NCBI RefSeq assembly: GCF_030503635.1
Contig: NZ_CP129965.1
Coordinates: 1,612,001 to 1,676,000 of the forward strand
Direction: 5' to 3'
DNA: 64,000 nucleotides
Source: Corynebacterium sp. P3-F1
GTDB taxonomy: Bacteria; Actinomycetota; Actinomycetes; Mycobacteriales; Mycobacteriaceae
The position numbers and the translations under genes were made by a program. Within the stretch, counting starts at the first letter, position 1. Each line of letters opens with the position of its first letter. Shown in pieces: positions 50,535 to 59,262 of the stretch. The notes below the pieces were generated by a model. That model was not told where the DNA came from, did not search any database, and was given only the letters and a program-made list of their open reading frames with translations.

Positions 50535-50545
50535 GCTTATCGACG
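50535..50545 (+). repeat. Intergenic copy of the GCTTATCGACG word
   Basis: The only one of 17 exact copies in the window outside coding sequence; it lies between the trpS stop and its terminator. The other copies start at 7109, 8360, 23477, 24645, 29524, 32809, 40377, 55917 and 58733 on the plus strand, and as the reverse complement at 7529, 20938, 38371, 42413, 48795, 56375 and 61362. Confidence 0.9.
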
Positions 50546-50556
50546 TCGCTTGGCCC

Positions 50557-50613
50557 CACCGGCCCGACACCTTCCACGCCCCGTTGCGGCGCAGGTGTCG
50601 GGCCGGTGTTTTA
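50557..50613 (+). terminator. Intrinsic terminator of trpS
   Basis: CACCGGCCCGACACCT (50557-50572) pairs perfectly with AGGTGTCGGGCCGGTG (50593-50608), 20-base loop, followed by TTTTA. Confidence 0.92.
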
Positions 50614-50653
50614 CCATGTATGAGCGATAACTCACGAAAGGACCGATATACCC

Positions 50654-51739
50654 ATGGCAACTGCCACGTCGCCCCGTGAGGGCTTCACGGATGAGCAAGG
50701 GATTGAACGCGCCCACCCGACCCAGCAGGACAACGGGGCAATGGCAAAGGTGGAGGAGAAGGCGCCGCCGGTCGCACACCTGATGCGCATGAACGACCGC
50801 TTCGCGTCGGAGGGCGGCAACCAGTTCGCCGCGGGCATCACGTACTTCTCGGTTCTCTCGCTCTTCCCGCTCGCAATGCTGCTGTTCGCGGCGCTCGGTT
50901 TCGTGCTGGCGGCGCGGCCGGATTTGATGCAGCAGATTCAGGACCAGATCGCCAACATGGTCGAGGGCGATGCCGGTGACGCGGTGAATAAGGTCGTGGA
51001 GTCGGCGATCGACCAACGCGGCGCGGTCGCGGGAATCGGTTTGCTGACCACGCTGTGGTCCGGTCTGGGCTGGATGAACCACCTGCGTTCCGGCATCAGC
51101 GCCATGTGGACGATCGACCCGAGTGAGGGCGGCAACTTTGCGACGAAGAAGCTGTGGGATCTGCTGGCGCTGATCGGCTTGATCGTGCTGCTGATCATCG
51201 CGTTCGGTGTCACCGCTGTGGGGTCGTCGAGCTTGACCACAACGGCAATGGAGCACTTCGGTATCGGTGAGTTCCCAGGTGCGCGTTTCGTGGTCTGGTT
51301 GGCGGGCCTGGTCGCAGGTATTTTGGCGAACTTCCTGGTGTTCTGGTGGTTGATCGTGTTCATGCCGCGCACCAAGGTGCCGTTGAAGTCCGGTTTCAAG
51401 GGGGCACTGCTGGGTGCGGTGATCTTCGAACTGATCAAGCAGTTCTCCACTGTGATCATCGGTTCGGCCACGGGCAACCCGGCTGGTGCTCTGTTCGGCC
51501 CGATCATCTCGCTGATGGTCGTGCTCTACCTAGTCTGGCGTGTGGTGCTCTACGTCTCCGCGTGGACGGCGACGACGAAGGAATCCCTGGCTCAGGAGAA
51601 GCCAGCGGTTCCGGAGCCTGCCGTGATCAATATCCGCGCGGGCATTAACGAGAAGGACAACACCGGCCGCAACCTCGGTATCGGCGCCGCGGTCGGCGCT
51701 ATCGGCGTTGCCGCCGTTTCTTTGCTGACGCGAGACTAA
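50654..51739 (+). CDS. YihY/BrkB family membrane protein
   Basis: 361 residues with six transmembrane helices (~residues 55-80, 120-135, 165-190, 210-235, 245-265 and 285-305) in the YihY/virulence-factor-BrkB pattern (GGNQFAAGITYFSVLSLFPLAML-type first helix; cited by core FAAGITYFSVLSLFPLA). The last ~60 residues are cytoplasmic. GAAAGGACC precedes the ATG. Transported substrate, if any, is unknown; the family was once misnamed ribonuclease BN. It overlaps the convergent carboxypeptidase gene by 41 bp. Confidence 0.9.
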   Translation: MATATSPREGFTDEQGIERAHPTQQDNGAMAKVEEKAPPVAHLMRMNDRFASEGGNQFAAGITYFSVLSLFPLAMLLFAALGFVLAARPDLMQQIQDQIANMVEGDAGDAVNKVVESAIDQRGAVAGIGLLTTLWSGLGWMNHLRSGISAMWTIDPSEGGNFATKKLWDLLALIGLIVLLIIAFGVTAVGSSSLTTTAMEHFGIGEFPGARFVVWLAGLVAGILANFLVFWWLIVFMPRTKVPLKSGFKGALLGAVIFELIKQFSTVIIGSATGNPAGALFGPIISLMVVLYLVWRVVLYVSAWTATTKESLAQEKPAVPEPAVINIRAGINEKDNTGRNLGIGAAVGAIGVAAVSLLTRD

Positions 51740-53069
51740 GCCCGGTTCCCAGCCCGGCCAGGGCGAGAACGCCCACGAAGACGGCGATTCCTTCCCACGG
51801 AAGTGCGCCGTCTTCGGCGTTTGAGCGGGCGGCGCGGCCATCTGCTGAGGAGCCGTCGCCGGGGGAGTCGGTGACGGGGGTTCCGGTGTTGGAGGGGTTG
51901 GCGGTGGCGTCGGCAAGCGATGCTACGGCGTCCTTCGAAGTGAACTTGTAGCCCTCGTGAATGAGGTCCTGCGTCTGCTCCCATGCGCGGCCTCGATCGA
52001 CCGTGGTGTCGAGGACGACGGCCATGACTCGGCGGCCGCCCCGGTCGAGTGCGCCGACGAACGTGTGCTTCGCGTCGTCCGTGTAGCCCGTCTTGCCGCC
52101 GATGCCATCCGGGTCGTTGAGGTAAAGCTTGTTGTCGTTGTAGACGTCGAAGCCCGGTATCTCCTCGCCATCCGCGGCCGTGTACCCGGGGAAGGGGTAC
52201 ATCTCTGTGGCGACGATGTTTGCGAACGTCGGGTTCTTGTACGCGTGTGTATACGCGATGCCCATGTCCCACGCCGACGTGGACATGCCGGGGGCGTCCA
52301 ACCCGGAGTAGCTCGCGGCGCGGGTGTCCTTCATGCCTAGCTCAGCGGCCTTCTCGTTGACCTTGCGTAGCGTGACATCGTCCCCGCCTAGAACCTGGGC
52401 GAGGGCATGGGCGGCGTCGTTTCCGGAGACCATCAACAGGCCGTGCAGCAGATCGTCGACGGAGTACTGGCCGCCGGCCCCCATACCAACTGCGGAGCCT
52501 TCCTGGCCTGCAGATTCTTCGCTGACGGTGACCACTTTGTCCAGCGGCAGCTCGTCGATGACCACCAGCGCGAGGAGGACTTTGATGATGGAGGCGGGGC
52601 GGTAGCGTCCGTGCGGGTCTTTCATAGCAATGACGTCGCCGGTGTCGATGTCGGCAACCAGCCATGAAGTTGCCAGCACCTTGTCGCTGACGGTGAAGCC
52701 GCTCGGGGCGACGATGCCGCACGGGCCGTCGTACTCCACCGGCAGCGGCGCCGGACTGGTCACACCGGGGGCGAGACGTTCGGAGGTGCTTACCGGCTCC
52801 GGCGGCAGCGTCGCGTGCGGGCATTTATCGGTGTTCGGTGCCTCTTCGCGCGGGTCCGGGTAGTGCGGTGCGTCTCCGTTGGTGGCTTCGGCCTCGGCAT
52901 CTGCACCGACATCGGTCCCCGCTACGTCCTCGGCTGCCGGTGCGGTGGCAGTGGCAGTGGCGGCAACGCCGGGATCATTCGGTGTCTGTGCCGCTCCTAG
53001 CGGGGAGACGGGCACGATGGTGGCGGGGGCGATGGCCGCGGCCATCGCGATAGAGAGCTTCTTCTTCAT
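51699..53069 (-). CDS. dacA: D-alanyl-D-alanine carboxypeptidase (S11 family penicillin-binding protein)
   Basis: 456 residues. Signal peptide (MKKKLSIAMAAAIAPATIV), Thr/Ala/Glu-rich linker (~30-110), then a serine DD-peptidase domain: S-x-x-K in RPASIIKVLL, SGN in LMVSGNDAAH, KTG in GIGGKTGYTDD. The C-terminus has a transmembrane helix (IAVFVGVLALAGLGTGL) and a basic tail KKRRQRR, so the enzyme is anchored at both termini or only at the C-terminus. It trims terminal D-Ala from peptidoglycan. The 41-bp tail overlap with the YihY gene is convergent. Confidence 0.92.
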   Translation of the reverse strand: MKKKLSIAMAAAIAPATIVPVSPLGAAQTPNDPGVAATATATAPAAEDVAGTDVGADAEAEATNGDAPHYPDPREEAPNTDKCPHATLPPEPVSTSERLAPGVTSPAPLPVEYDGPCGIVAPSGFTVSDKVLATSWLVADIDTGDVIAMKDPHGRYRPASIIKVLLALVVIDELPLDKVVTVSEESAGQEGSAVGMGAGGQYSVDDLLHGLLMVSGNDAAHALAQVLGGDDVTLRKVNEKAAELGMKDTRAASYSGLDAPGMSTSAWDMGIAYTHAYKNPTFANIVATEMYPFPGYTAADGEEIPGFDVYNDNKLYLNDPDGIGGKTGYTDDAKHTFVGALDRGGRRVMAVVLDTTVDRGRAWEQTQDLIHEGYKFTSKDAVASLADATANPSNTGTPVTDSPGDGSSADGRAARSNAEDGALPWEGIAVFVGVLALAGLGTGLSLASAKKRRQRR

Positions 53070-53183
53070 CGTGCGATAAGTCTAGGACGGCGCCCCAGCG
53101 ATAGCCTCATAACTCGCGTGTGTGCCTGCGAAGCAAGTGTAGCCTCACCCGAAAATGGCCTCTCACCTGCGGTTAGTTAGTAC

Positions 53184-53203
53184 TTACTTGCTTGCGTAAG
53201 TAA
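53184..53203. promoter_or_regulatory. Inverted repeat upstream of the VIT-family gene
   Basis: TTACTT-GCTTGCGT-AAGTAA, a 6-8-6 inverted repeat 26 bp before the gene start, preceded by TTAGTTAG. A possible repressor site (TetR- or metal-regulator-type); owner unknown. Confidence 0.4.
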
Positions 53204-53228
53204 AACGGGAGCAGGTACTACTAGCGGT

Positions 53229-54005
53229 ATGAGCAATAAAGAAAAGACAATCGAGGCGGATACGAAGCGCGGCGACGCGCCCGACTACTTAGAACAGTCC
53301 GATTTCCCTGAGGTGGATGTAGAAACCCACGGTATGGGGGAGAAACTCAATCGCTTACGCGCCGCGGTGCTTGGCGCGAACGACGGCATCGTCTCCACGG
53401 CTGCGGTGGTCGTGGGTGTTGCCGGTGCCACCACGAACTCCCGCGAGATCTTCACGGCCGGTGTCGCGGCTCTGGTCGGTGGAGCGATCTCCATGGCCCT
53501 GGGCGAGTACGTGTCCGTGTCCTCGCAGCGCGACGCCGAAAAGGCTGCCGTGGATTCCGAGCGGAAACTACAGGCCAAGGATCCCGAGGCGGAATTCCAC
53601 CACCTCGTGCAGGCGTACAAGAACTCCGGTCTTTCCTCCGAGACAGCGGTGGCGGTGGCCCGCGAGCGCACCCAGACCGATCCTCTGGCTGCCCACTTGG
53701 AGATCCACTACGGCATTGACGAAGAGGACATTGTCAGTCCTTGGTCCGCGGGCATCGCGTCCTTCTTCTCTTTCTTTGTCGGAGCACTGCTACCGCTTGC
53801 CGCGATCATCTTGGCGCCTGCGGCGATCCGAGTCATTGTCTGCGTCGCGGTGACCCTCATTGCGCTGGCCATCACCGGCGCCATTTCCGCGAAGCTCGGT
53901 GGCGCCAAGCCGGGCAGGGCAGTGGTCCGGCTGGTCATCGGAGGCGGCTTAGCACTCGCGGCGACCTTCGCCGTCGGTTCTCTCTTCGGCACCGCCGTGG
54001 CGTAA
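53229..54005 (+). CDS. VIT1/CCC1-family iron/manganese transporter
   Basis: 258 residues. The family motif GANDGIVSTAAVVVGVAGA (helix 1) is followed by GGAISMALGEYVSVSSQRDAE (helix 2 and the start of the metal-binding domain). A cytoplasmic acidic helix region (~100-165) follows, then three C-terminal helices. Such proteins export or sequester Fe(II)/Mn(II) with proton exchange. CGGGAGCAGG lies upstream as a ribosome site. Together with the mnt operon it suggests active Mn/Fe homeostasis. Confidence 0.88.
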   Translation: MSNKEKTIEADTKRGDAPDYLEQSDFPEVDVETHGMGEKLNRLRAAVLGANDGIVSTAAVVVGVAGATTNSREIFTAGVAALVGGAISMALGEYVSVSSQRDAEKAAVDSERKLQAKDPEAEFHHLVQAYKNSGLSSETAVAVARERTQTDPLAAHLEIHYGIDEEDIVSPWSAGIASFFSFFVGALLPLAAIILAPAAIRVIVCVAVTLIALAITGAISAKLGGAKPGRAVVRLVIGGGLALAATFAVGSLFGTAVA

Positions 54006-54075
54006 CCCAGCGGCAACGAGCCGTGCGGCCAAGCGCATGAGTGTCGCGGCTTCGCCGAGCGGTGAAACGCCGCGG

Positions 54076-55314
54076 CTAGAACTTAGAGAAGCGCTTGACT
54101 AGCATCTCCTCGAGCTCGCGCCAACCGTCGGCCTTGTCGTTGAACGGGGCGGAGGGGACATAGCCTGCGGCTTCGGTGGATCCCATCATGTAGGCCAGGT
54201 AGTCCTGAATGCGGGGGTTGGCCAAGAGGTAGGAGTTCAGGGAGTCGTCGTCGGCCCAGTCGGCGGCGTCGGCCATGAGCTCGTAGGCCTTGGTCATCTG
54301 CTGGGTGTCCACCGCGTCGACGCCTTTTTCGATGTCGGAGGCGATGCCGTTGAGCGAATAGGAGTTGTCGGGGTGAACGGTGACGTCGAGCTCGCCGGCA
54401 TTGGCAAGGGCCTGCAGGTCCGACCATGTGCTTACGCGGGCCAAGTCGTGGTCCTCGTTGTCGACGATCCAGCGCAGCATGTGCTTGGCAGTGGGGAAGG
54501 TGAAGATCTCGCCGAATTTGCCCAGGAAAACGGGGGAATCGCCCACGTAGGTGCGCATCGTATAGACGCCTTTGCCTTGTACCGCGATCTTCACTGGGTC
54601 AATGCCGGCATTGGCCCAGGCGGAGCTGTCATAAGGATCGGCGGCGGCGCGTGCGGCTTCGGCTTCTTTCTCTGCGTTCGCCCGCTGCTCTTCGCGGACA
54701 GCGGTGGCTGCGGCGATGTCGTCTGCGGCGGCGGAAACTCGGCTGGAGTCGAGCTCGCTATCGTCGACAACACGGACGGATCCGTCCAAGGAGGCCACCA
54801 CGTTCTCCCAATTGGTCAGTACGGTGCGGCCGACACCGGACCATTCATCGAGGCCGGATTGTCCTGAGAAGTGCTCGTGGCCGCGGTGCACGTTGTTGAG
54901 GATGGAGTGGGAAGCGAAGAAGATCGATGCATCCTGCGCGCTGGAGACTTCGGCGAGGGAGCGGGTGATCTGGAACGTGCGGGACACCGCGGAGACATTC
55001 TCGTGGCTCGGGCGGCCGGCAAGGTACGACGGTAGGCCGATGATGTCGTATTCATTCTTCTCGCCGGGCACGACGCGGTCTTCGCCGCCAGCCTGGAACA
55101 CGTCCCATTTTGGGTGATCGGTGAGATCATGGCTGGTGTTGTCCTCGAGGTACACCAGAAGAGCTGCGGGGCTGGTGAATACGAGGACATCTTCGGCGTC
55201 GCCGAGGAACGCCTGCCATTCGGTGCCGCCTTGGCGCCAGGTCGGGGCCCATAGCGTGTAAAAGTCGCCTTCCGTCAACGAGATCTTCACCGGGAGAATC
55301 GCGCGCGTAGTCAT
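54076..55314 (-). CDS. Conserved corynebacterial-type protein with an internal domain duplication
   Basis: 412 residues, no signal peptide or membrane segment. Two similar segments of ~55 residues: ~18-75 (FLGDAEDVLVFTSPAALL, EDNTSHDL, KWDVF) and ~245-300 (FLGKFGEIFTFPTAKHML, VDNEDHDL, TWSDL). They share the pattern FLG-x3/4-(I/V)-x-x-F-T-x-P-x-A and (E/D)-D-N-x-x-HDL-x4-W. Between them lies a Glu/Ala-rich helical linker (~195-235). The C-terminus is acidic with many Asp/Ala. Function unknown; probably cytoplasmic. Confidence 0.72.
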   Translation of the reverse strand: MTTRAILPVKISLTEGDFYTLWAPTWRQGGTEWQAFLGDAEDVLVFTSPAALLVYLEDNTSHDLTDHPKWDVFQAGGEDRVVPGEKNEYDIIGLPSYLAGRPSHENVSAVSRTFQITRSLAEVSSAQDASIFFASHSILNNVHRGHEHFSGQSGLDEWSGVGRTVLTNWENVVASLDGSVRVVDDSELDSSRVSAAADDIAAATAVREEQRANAEKEAEAARAAADPYDSSAWANAGIDPVKIAVQGKGVYTMRTYVGDSPVFLGKFGEIFTFPTAKHMLRWIVDNEDHDLARVSTWSDLQALANAGELDVTVHPDNSYSLNGIASDIEKGVDAVDTQQMTKAYELMADAADWADDDSLNSYLLANPRIQDYLAYMMGSTEAAGYVPSAPFNDKADGWRELEEMLVKRFSKF

Positions 55315-55353
55315 GGGAATTCACATTACTAAACGCGGGCCGAAAACTGGGCG

Positions 55354-56340
55354 CTAGGTTGTCGGCCGCCAGAACCCCTTGAACGGCATGCCAATGTTGG
55401 AGGTGCGCACTGGATTCACCTGCACCGGGTCGCCTGCCTCCACCATCATTCCGTCGCCGGCGTACATAGCTACGTGACCGGACCAGACAACAAGGTCACC
55501 CGGCTGGAGGTCCTCGTAGCTGACTTGTTGGCCGATCGCCTGGTTCTCCGCGGTGCGCGGTATGTCCACCCCGGCTTGTTGGTAGGCCCATGAGGTGAGC
55601 CCGGAACAATCGAATCCGCCGGGGGAATTGCCGCCCCACACGTATGGGGTGCCCACCATGGATTTCGCCGCAGCGACGGCGGCGCGCCCGGCCTCACTTC
55701 CGCCCGTCGGGGGTGCGGGAGCAGGCGCGGGCGCATCGGGTGTTTCGGAAGCTCCGGCCGATTCGACGGCTACTGGTTGGGTCATCGCGCGGAGCTCCTC
55801 TTCCGCGTTTTGAGCAGCAACTGAGGGCACGAGCGGATCGCGCTGCTCCGCTGCGGCGACCAGGGCGTTTAAGCGCGCCACGAGCGGTTCCAATGCAGAG
55901 CGCAATTCGCCGAGCTGCTTATCGACGTCCGCCAGCGCCCCGTCCGCCAGCTCTGCCAACTTCAGTGCCGCAGCGAATCCGGCGGGTCCCGCGAGCAAGC
56001 CGGGCGCAAGCGCCGCCGCGGATGCAAGGAAGTGTTGGCCGGTAGCGGTGATACCGGCCGCGGCGTGAGCGATCAGTGTAATGGCTTCCCCGATCACGGC
56101 ATCGATCTCCCCGCGGTCGGCGGTGAGGTGTTGCGCGGCGGCAAGCAGGCGGCCGGGGTCGGCGCCCACGACGGCAGCCAACGGTTCGGCGGCGACGAAA
56201 TTCGGTGTCCCGCCGACAACGATATCGGGCAATGGAGCAGGAGCCGATTCGCCGATGGCGTGCAGCACCGGCTCAATGAGCGCAGACCCGGCGGAGACTA
56301 GAGCGGGCATGGGTCCCGCTGGATTCAACGCGGCAGTCAT
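55354..56340 (-). CDS. NlpC/P60 cysteine peptidase without a signal peptide
   Basis: 328 residues. The C-terminal ~115 residues are an NlpC/P60 endopeptidase: TPYVWGGNSPGGFDCSGLTSW-type Cys site (core GGFDCSGLTSWAY), His in VVWSGHVAMYAGDG, and a third polar position downstream. The N-terminal ~180 residues are Ala/Leu/Glu-rich helices, followed by a Pro/Ala linker. No N-terminal signal sequence is visible ([16 protein letters not shown]), unlike RipA-type hydrolases. It overlaps the small upstream gene by 4 bp. The helical domain plus small partner recalls type VII-like export, by inference only. Confidence 0.8.
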   Translation of the reverse strand: MTAALNPAGPMPALVSAGSALIEPVLHAIGESAPAPLPDIVVGGTPNFVAAEPLAAVVGADPGRLLAAAQHLTADRGEIDAVIGEAITLIAHAAAGITATGQHFLASAAALAPGLLAGPAGFAAALKLAELADGALADVDKQLGELRSALEPLVARLNALVAAAEQRDPLVPSVAAQNAEEELRAMTQPVAVESAGASETPDAPAPAPAPPTGGSEAGRAAVAAAKSMVGTPYVWGGNSPGGFDCSGLTSWAYQQAGVDIPRTAENQAIGQQVSYEDLQPGDLVVWSGHVAMYAGDGMMVEAGDPVQVNPVRTSNIGMPFKGFWRPTT

Positions 56341-56621
56341 GGGTGCAGGGAGTTGAAGCGGCGGGCAGCTGAGACGTCGATAAGCGAGGCAGTGCGGCTG
56401 AACTCCATCATGTTGTTCGCGACCCTGTGGGCTTCGCGCGAGAGCAAAGCGGCTTGATCGTTCGCGGCGGAGACGGCGCGCGCAAGGGCCTCCGCCAAAC
56501 CAGCGAGCGGGCCGTGGGCGGGTAGCGGCGGCAGCGAGGTGGGCGTTAGGGCATCGGCATCAGCGCGCAGCGAAGCGAGATCAGTTTCCGTGGCGGCAGT
56601 ATCCAGACTCAAAATGTGCAT
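56337..56621 (-). CDS. Small helical protein paired with the NlpC/P60 peptidase
   Basis: 94 residues, hydrophilic and helical: [14 protein letters not shown], a Pro-rich turn, then [17 protein letters not shown] and [15 protein letters not shown]. Size and two-helix layout resemble WXG100/ESX partners, without a clear WXG. ATG 56621 is chosen; the open frame upstream is the shadow of upp. Its stop overlaps the peptidase ATG (ATGA). It is divergent from upp, with 70 bp between the starts. Confidence 0.65.
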   Translation of the reverse strand: MHILSLDTAATETDLASLRADADALTPTSLPPLPAHGPLAGLAEALARAVSAANDQAALLSREAHRVANNMMEFSRTASLIDVSAARRFNSLHP

Positions 56622-56677
56622 GCTTATTGGACTGTCCAACAGCCGGTCCGGTTCCATCGGCACGAAAAATTCCGCGA

Positions 56678-56683
56678 TAGCAT
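56678..56683 (+). promoter_or_regulatory. -10 element of upp, near-leaderless start
   Basis: TAGCAT ends 8 bases before ATG 56692. GGGGGG between them is too close to act as a normal ribosome site. Confidence 0.5.
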
Positions 56684-56691
56684 GGGGGGCT

Positions 56692-57327
56692 ATGGACATC
56701 ACGATCATCGACCACCCCCTGGCCCAGGCGCGTTTGACCCGGCTCCGCGACGAGCGCACGAATAACTCGGGTTTCCGCGCCGCACTGTCAGATCTCGGGG
56801 CGATGCTTGTGTACGAGGCGTCACGGGACCTGGAGACGGAGACCTATGACTGCATCACCCCGGTCGGCACCGCGGATGGGACGCGGCTGAAGAACCCGCC
56901 GATCATCGTTCCAGTCATTCGCGCGGGCTTGGGTTTGGTGGATCCGGCTTTGTCGATGATCCCCGACGCTCAGGTCGGCTTCATCGGCCTGGCTCGCAAC
57001 GAGGAGACGCACGAGCCGGTGCCGTACCTCGAGGCGCTGCCGGACGACTTGTCGGGCCAGCCGGTGTACCTAGTCGACCCGATGCTGGCTACGGGCGGTT
57101 CGCTCGTGCATGCAATCGACCTGCTCACAGCCCGCGGGGCGGACGACATCACGGTCATTTGCGTCGTCTCCGCACAGCCGGGTGTGGATCGTCTGAAGGA
57201 AATGGGTGTGCCGCTGCGGTTGATCACCGCGGCAGTGGATCCGGCGCTGAACGACGACGCATACATCGTCCCCGGCCTGGGCGACGCGGGTGACCGGCTC
57301 TACGGGCCGCGGAATATTCACCTTTAA
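56692..57327 (+). CDS. upp: Uracil phosphoribosyltransferase
   Basis: Salvages uracil to UMP with PRPP. 211 residues. [21 protein letters not shown] start, [12 protein letters not shown], the PRPP-binding loop [14 protein letters not shown], and the uracil-binding C-terminal [15 protein letters not shown], all diagnostic. ATG 56692 gives the normal family N-terminus; the extended frame upstream is the reverse of the small helical gene. Confidence 0.97.
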   Translation: MDITIIDHPLAQARLTRLRDERTNNSGFRAALSDLGAMLVYEASRDLETETYDCITPVGTADGTRLKNPPIIVPVIRAGLGLVDPALSMIPDAQVGFIGLARNEETHEPVPYLEALPDDLSGQPVYLVDPMLATGGSLVHAIDLLTARGADDITVICVVSAQPGVDRLKEMGVPLRLITAAVDPALNDDAYIVPGLGDAGDRLYGPRNIHL

Positions 57328-57409
57328 AACATTTGTGGTGGCAACCTTCCGATCCCTCGGCTATTCTCCGGGTTACGGGGAAAACTTAAAAAATCAGGGG
57401 GGATCGGGA

Positions 57410-57796
57410 GTGGACGAAATTTTGCCGTCGAGCCACTGGGCGAGTTTCGGGTACAGCTTGTCCGCGCGGCTGCGGTCGCTGCGGGAAATGCGAGGGATTA
57501 GCCAGGTCAGGCTGGCGGAACTAGCAGGGCTGTCTCGTAGCCTCGTGTCTAATCTGGAGCGCAATCATTCCAGCTCGGAAGGGTCTTCGGATCCGACGAT
57601 GAGCACCATTTACCGCTTGTCGTATGCCTTGCGCGTGCCGCCGGCGGTGCTGCTTCCGGCCGCCGGGGAAGAGGTCGGTGGCGTTTGCTGGGAGACAATC
57701 GAGCGCGCAGTGGGGGACACGACGGGCGTTTTGAACACCTCCGTGTCGTGGCCGGCGCGCCCGGAGGACACTCAACCATTCTCGCGGAGCCGGTAG
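57410..57796 (+). CDS. XRE-family transcriptional regulator
   Basis: 128 residues. Helix-turn-helix near residues 20-75: LSARLRSLREMRGISQ, VRLAELAGLSRSLVSNLER, TIYRLSYALRVPPAVLLP. The C-terminal ~45 residues are of unknown role. GTG 57410 has AGGGGGG seven bases upstream. TATTCT at 57362 is a possible -10. Downstream is an M20 amidohydrolase, so it may control that gene; targets not visible. Confidence 0.85.
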   Translation: MDEILPSSHWASFGYSLSARLRSLREMRGISQVRLAELAGLSRSLVSNLERNHSSSEGSSDPTMSTIYRLSYALRVPPAVLLPAAGEEVGGVCWETIERAVGDTTGVLNTSVSWPARPEDTQPFSRSR

Positions 57797-57911
57797 CGCA
57801 GAACCAGTAGGCCATCGGGAGCGCTGCGCAGCCCCGACTGTCTGTACAGCTTTGTCTAGTTGTACACTTCCACGCATAACAGGATCGTCGAAGCGAATAG
57901 GAGTGTGCACA

Positions 57912-59096
57912 GTGGGATTAGCTGCTCAGGTGGACGCATGGTTAACGGCGCACCGCGAACAGGTCATTGGTTGGCGCCGGCACCTGCACTCGCACCCGGA
58001 GCTGTCCCACAACGAGATTGACACGACCCAGTTCATCGCGGGTGTGCTCACTGAGCACGGTCTGGAGCCGCACATGTTTCCGGAGACGGGCTTGTATGTG
58101 GACCTCGGCCCCGAGGACGACGAACGCTTGGGCTTCCGCGCGGACATCGACGCACTGCGGGTCGAGGAAGTCTCCGGCTTGCCGTTCGCTTCCCGCACGC
58201 CAGGCATTTCCCACTCGTGCGGCCACGACATCCACACCACGATCTGCCTGGCGCTGGCGTGCGCGCTGGCCGAGGTCGATCTGCCGTTCGGCGTGCGCAT
58301 CATTTTCCAGCCGGCCGAGGAAGTGATGGACGGCGGCGCCCGCGATGTCATCGAGTGGGGCGGCTTGCAGGGCGTGTCCTGCATTTATGCGGTCCACGCG
58401 GAGCCGAAATTGCGCGTCGGCCAGATCGGTGTGCGCACAGGCGCCATCACCTCCGCCGCAGATGTCCTGCGCATCGATGTCACCGGCCCCGGCGGCCACA
58501 CATCCCGACCGCATCTCACCTCCGACGTGGTGTACACCCTGGGCAGCCTTGTCACACAGCTGCCGGGGCTGCTCTCGCGCCGGGTCGACCCGCGCACCGG
58601 CACCGTCTTAGTCTTCGGCCAGATCGAGGCCGGGTTCGCGGCGAACGCTGTGCCCAAGACCGGGCGCATTTCGGGAACGATCCGCACCCAGGACATCGGA
58701 ACGTGGCGCACGTTGGAGCCGCTCATGCGCGAGCTTATCGACGCAGTCGTGGCCCCCACCGGCTGCGAGTACGAACTGTCGTACACCCGGGGTGTCCCGC
58801 CCGTGATGAACGACGACGTGGCCACCGCCGCTCTGGCCGGTGCCGCCCAATCCGTCGACCCGCACGCGGTGGTGCAGGCGCCGCAGTCCAGCGGCGGCGA
58901 GGACTTCTCGTGGTACCTCGAGCACGTCCCCGGATCCATGGCGCGCCTCGGCTGCTGGCAGGGCTCGGGCCCGAAATTCGACCTGCACCGCGGCGACATC
59001 GTCGTGGACGAGCGCTGCATCGACGTCGGTGTGCGCCTGTTCGGTTCTGTCGTCGAGCGCTACGACGGCGGTCTGGTGGACACCTCGACGCTCTAG
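57912..59096 (+). CDS. M20-family amidohydrolase (second copy)
   Basis: 394 residues of the M20D aminoacylase-like family: RHLHSHPELSHNEIDT, ADIDALRVEEVSG, SCGHDIHTTICLALA, QPAEEVMDGGARD, and PQSSGGEDFSWYLEHVPG with the metal ligands of both sites. It is shorter than the copy at 38.6-40.0 kb and lacks its Ser/Glu-rich insertion. GTG 57912 is chosen because AGGAG lies eight bases upstream; GTG 57903 is possible. Likely deacylates N-acyl amino acids in the cytoplasm. Confidence 0.9.
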   Translation: MGLAAQVDAWLTAHREQVIGWRRHLHSHPELSHNEIDTTQFIAGVLTEHGLEPHMFPETGLYVDLGPEDDERLGFRADIDALRVEEVSGLPFASRTPGISHSCGHDIHTTICLALACALAEVDLPFGVRIIFQPAEEVMDGGARDVIEWGGLQGVSCIYAVHAEPKLRVGQIGVRTGAITSAADVLRIDVTGPGGHTSRPHLTSDVVYTLGSLVTQLPGLLSRRVDPRTGTVLVFGQIEAGFAANAVPKTGRISGTIRTQDIGTWRTLEPLMRELIDAVVAPTGCEYELSYTRGVPPVMNDDVATAALAGAAQSVDPHAVVQAPQSSGGEDFSWYLEHVPGSMARLGCWQGSGPKFDLHRGDIVVDERCIDVGVRLFGSVVERYDGGLVDTSTL

Positions 59097-59197
59097 GGTG
59101 CTCGCGTGGGCCCGTTCGCGCGATAACTCCAGCGCTCTCGCACTCTTGGACCGCCTCCCGGTCGGCGACGCAGGTGGCCGACGGCTACAGTGGACAC

Positions 59198-59218
59198 CCG
59201 GTAACCCGGAATTACCGG
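59198..59218. promoter_or_regulatory. Perfect 7-7-7 palindrome before lpdA
   Basis: CCGGTAA-CCCGGAA-TTACCGG, 45 bp before the lpdA start and just downstream of a TACAGT -10-like hexamer (59185-59190), so a bound protein would block transcription start. Confidence 0.5.
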
Positions 59219-59262
59219 AAACAACGGTAAAAGAGCAGACGCGAAGCGCAAAGGAGACACGC

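Noticed and set aside
58840-59262. N-terminal 141-codon extension of lpdA
   Set aside because: It reads through the M20 amidohydrolase gene in another frame; GTG 59263 with AAAGGAG and the FAD-motif spacing is the proper start.
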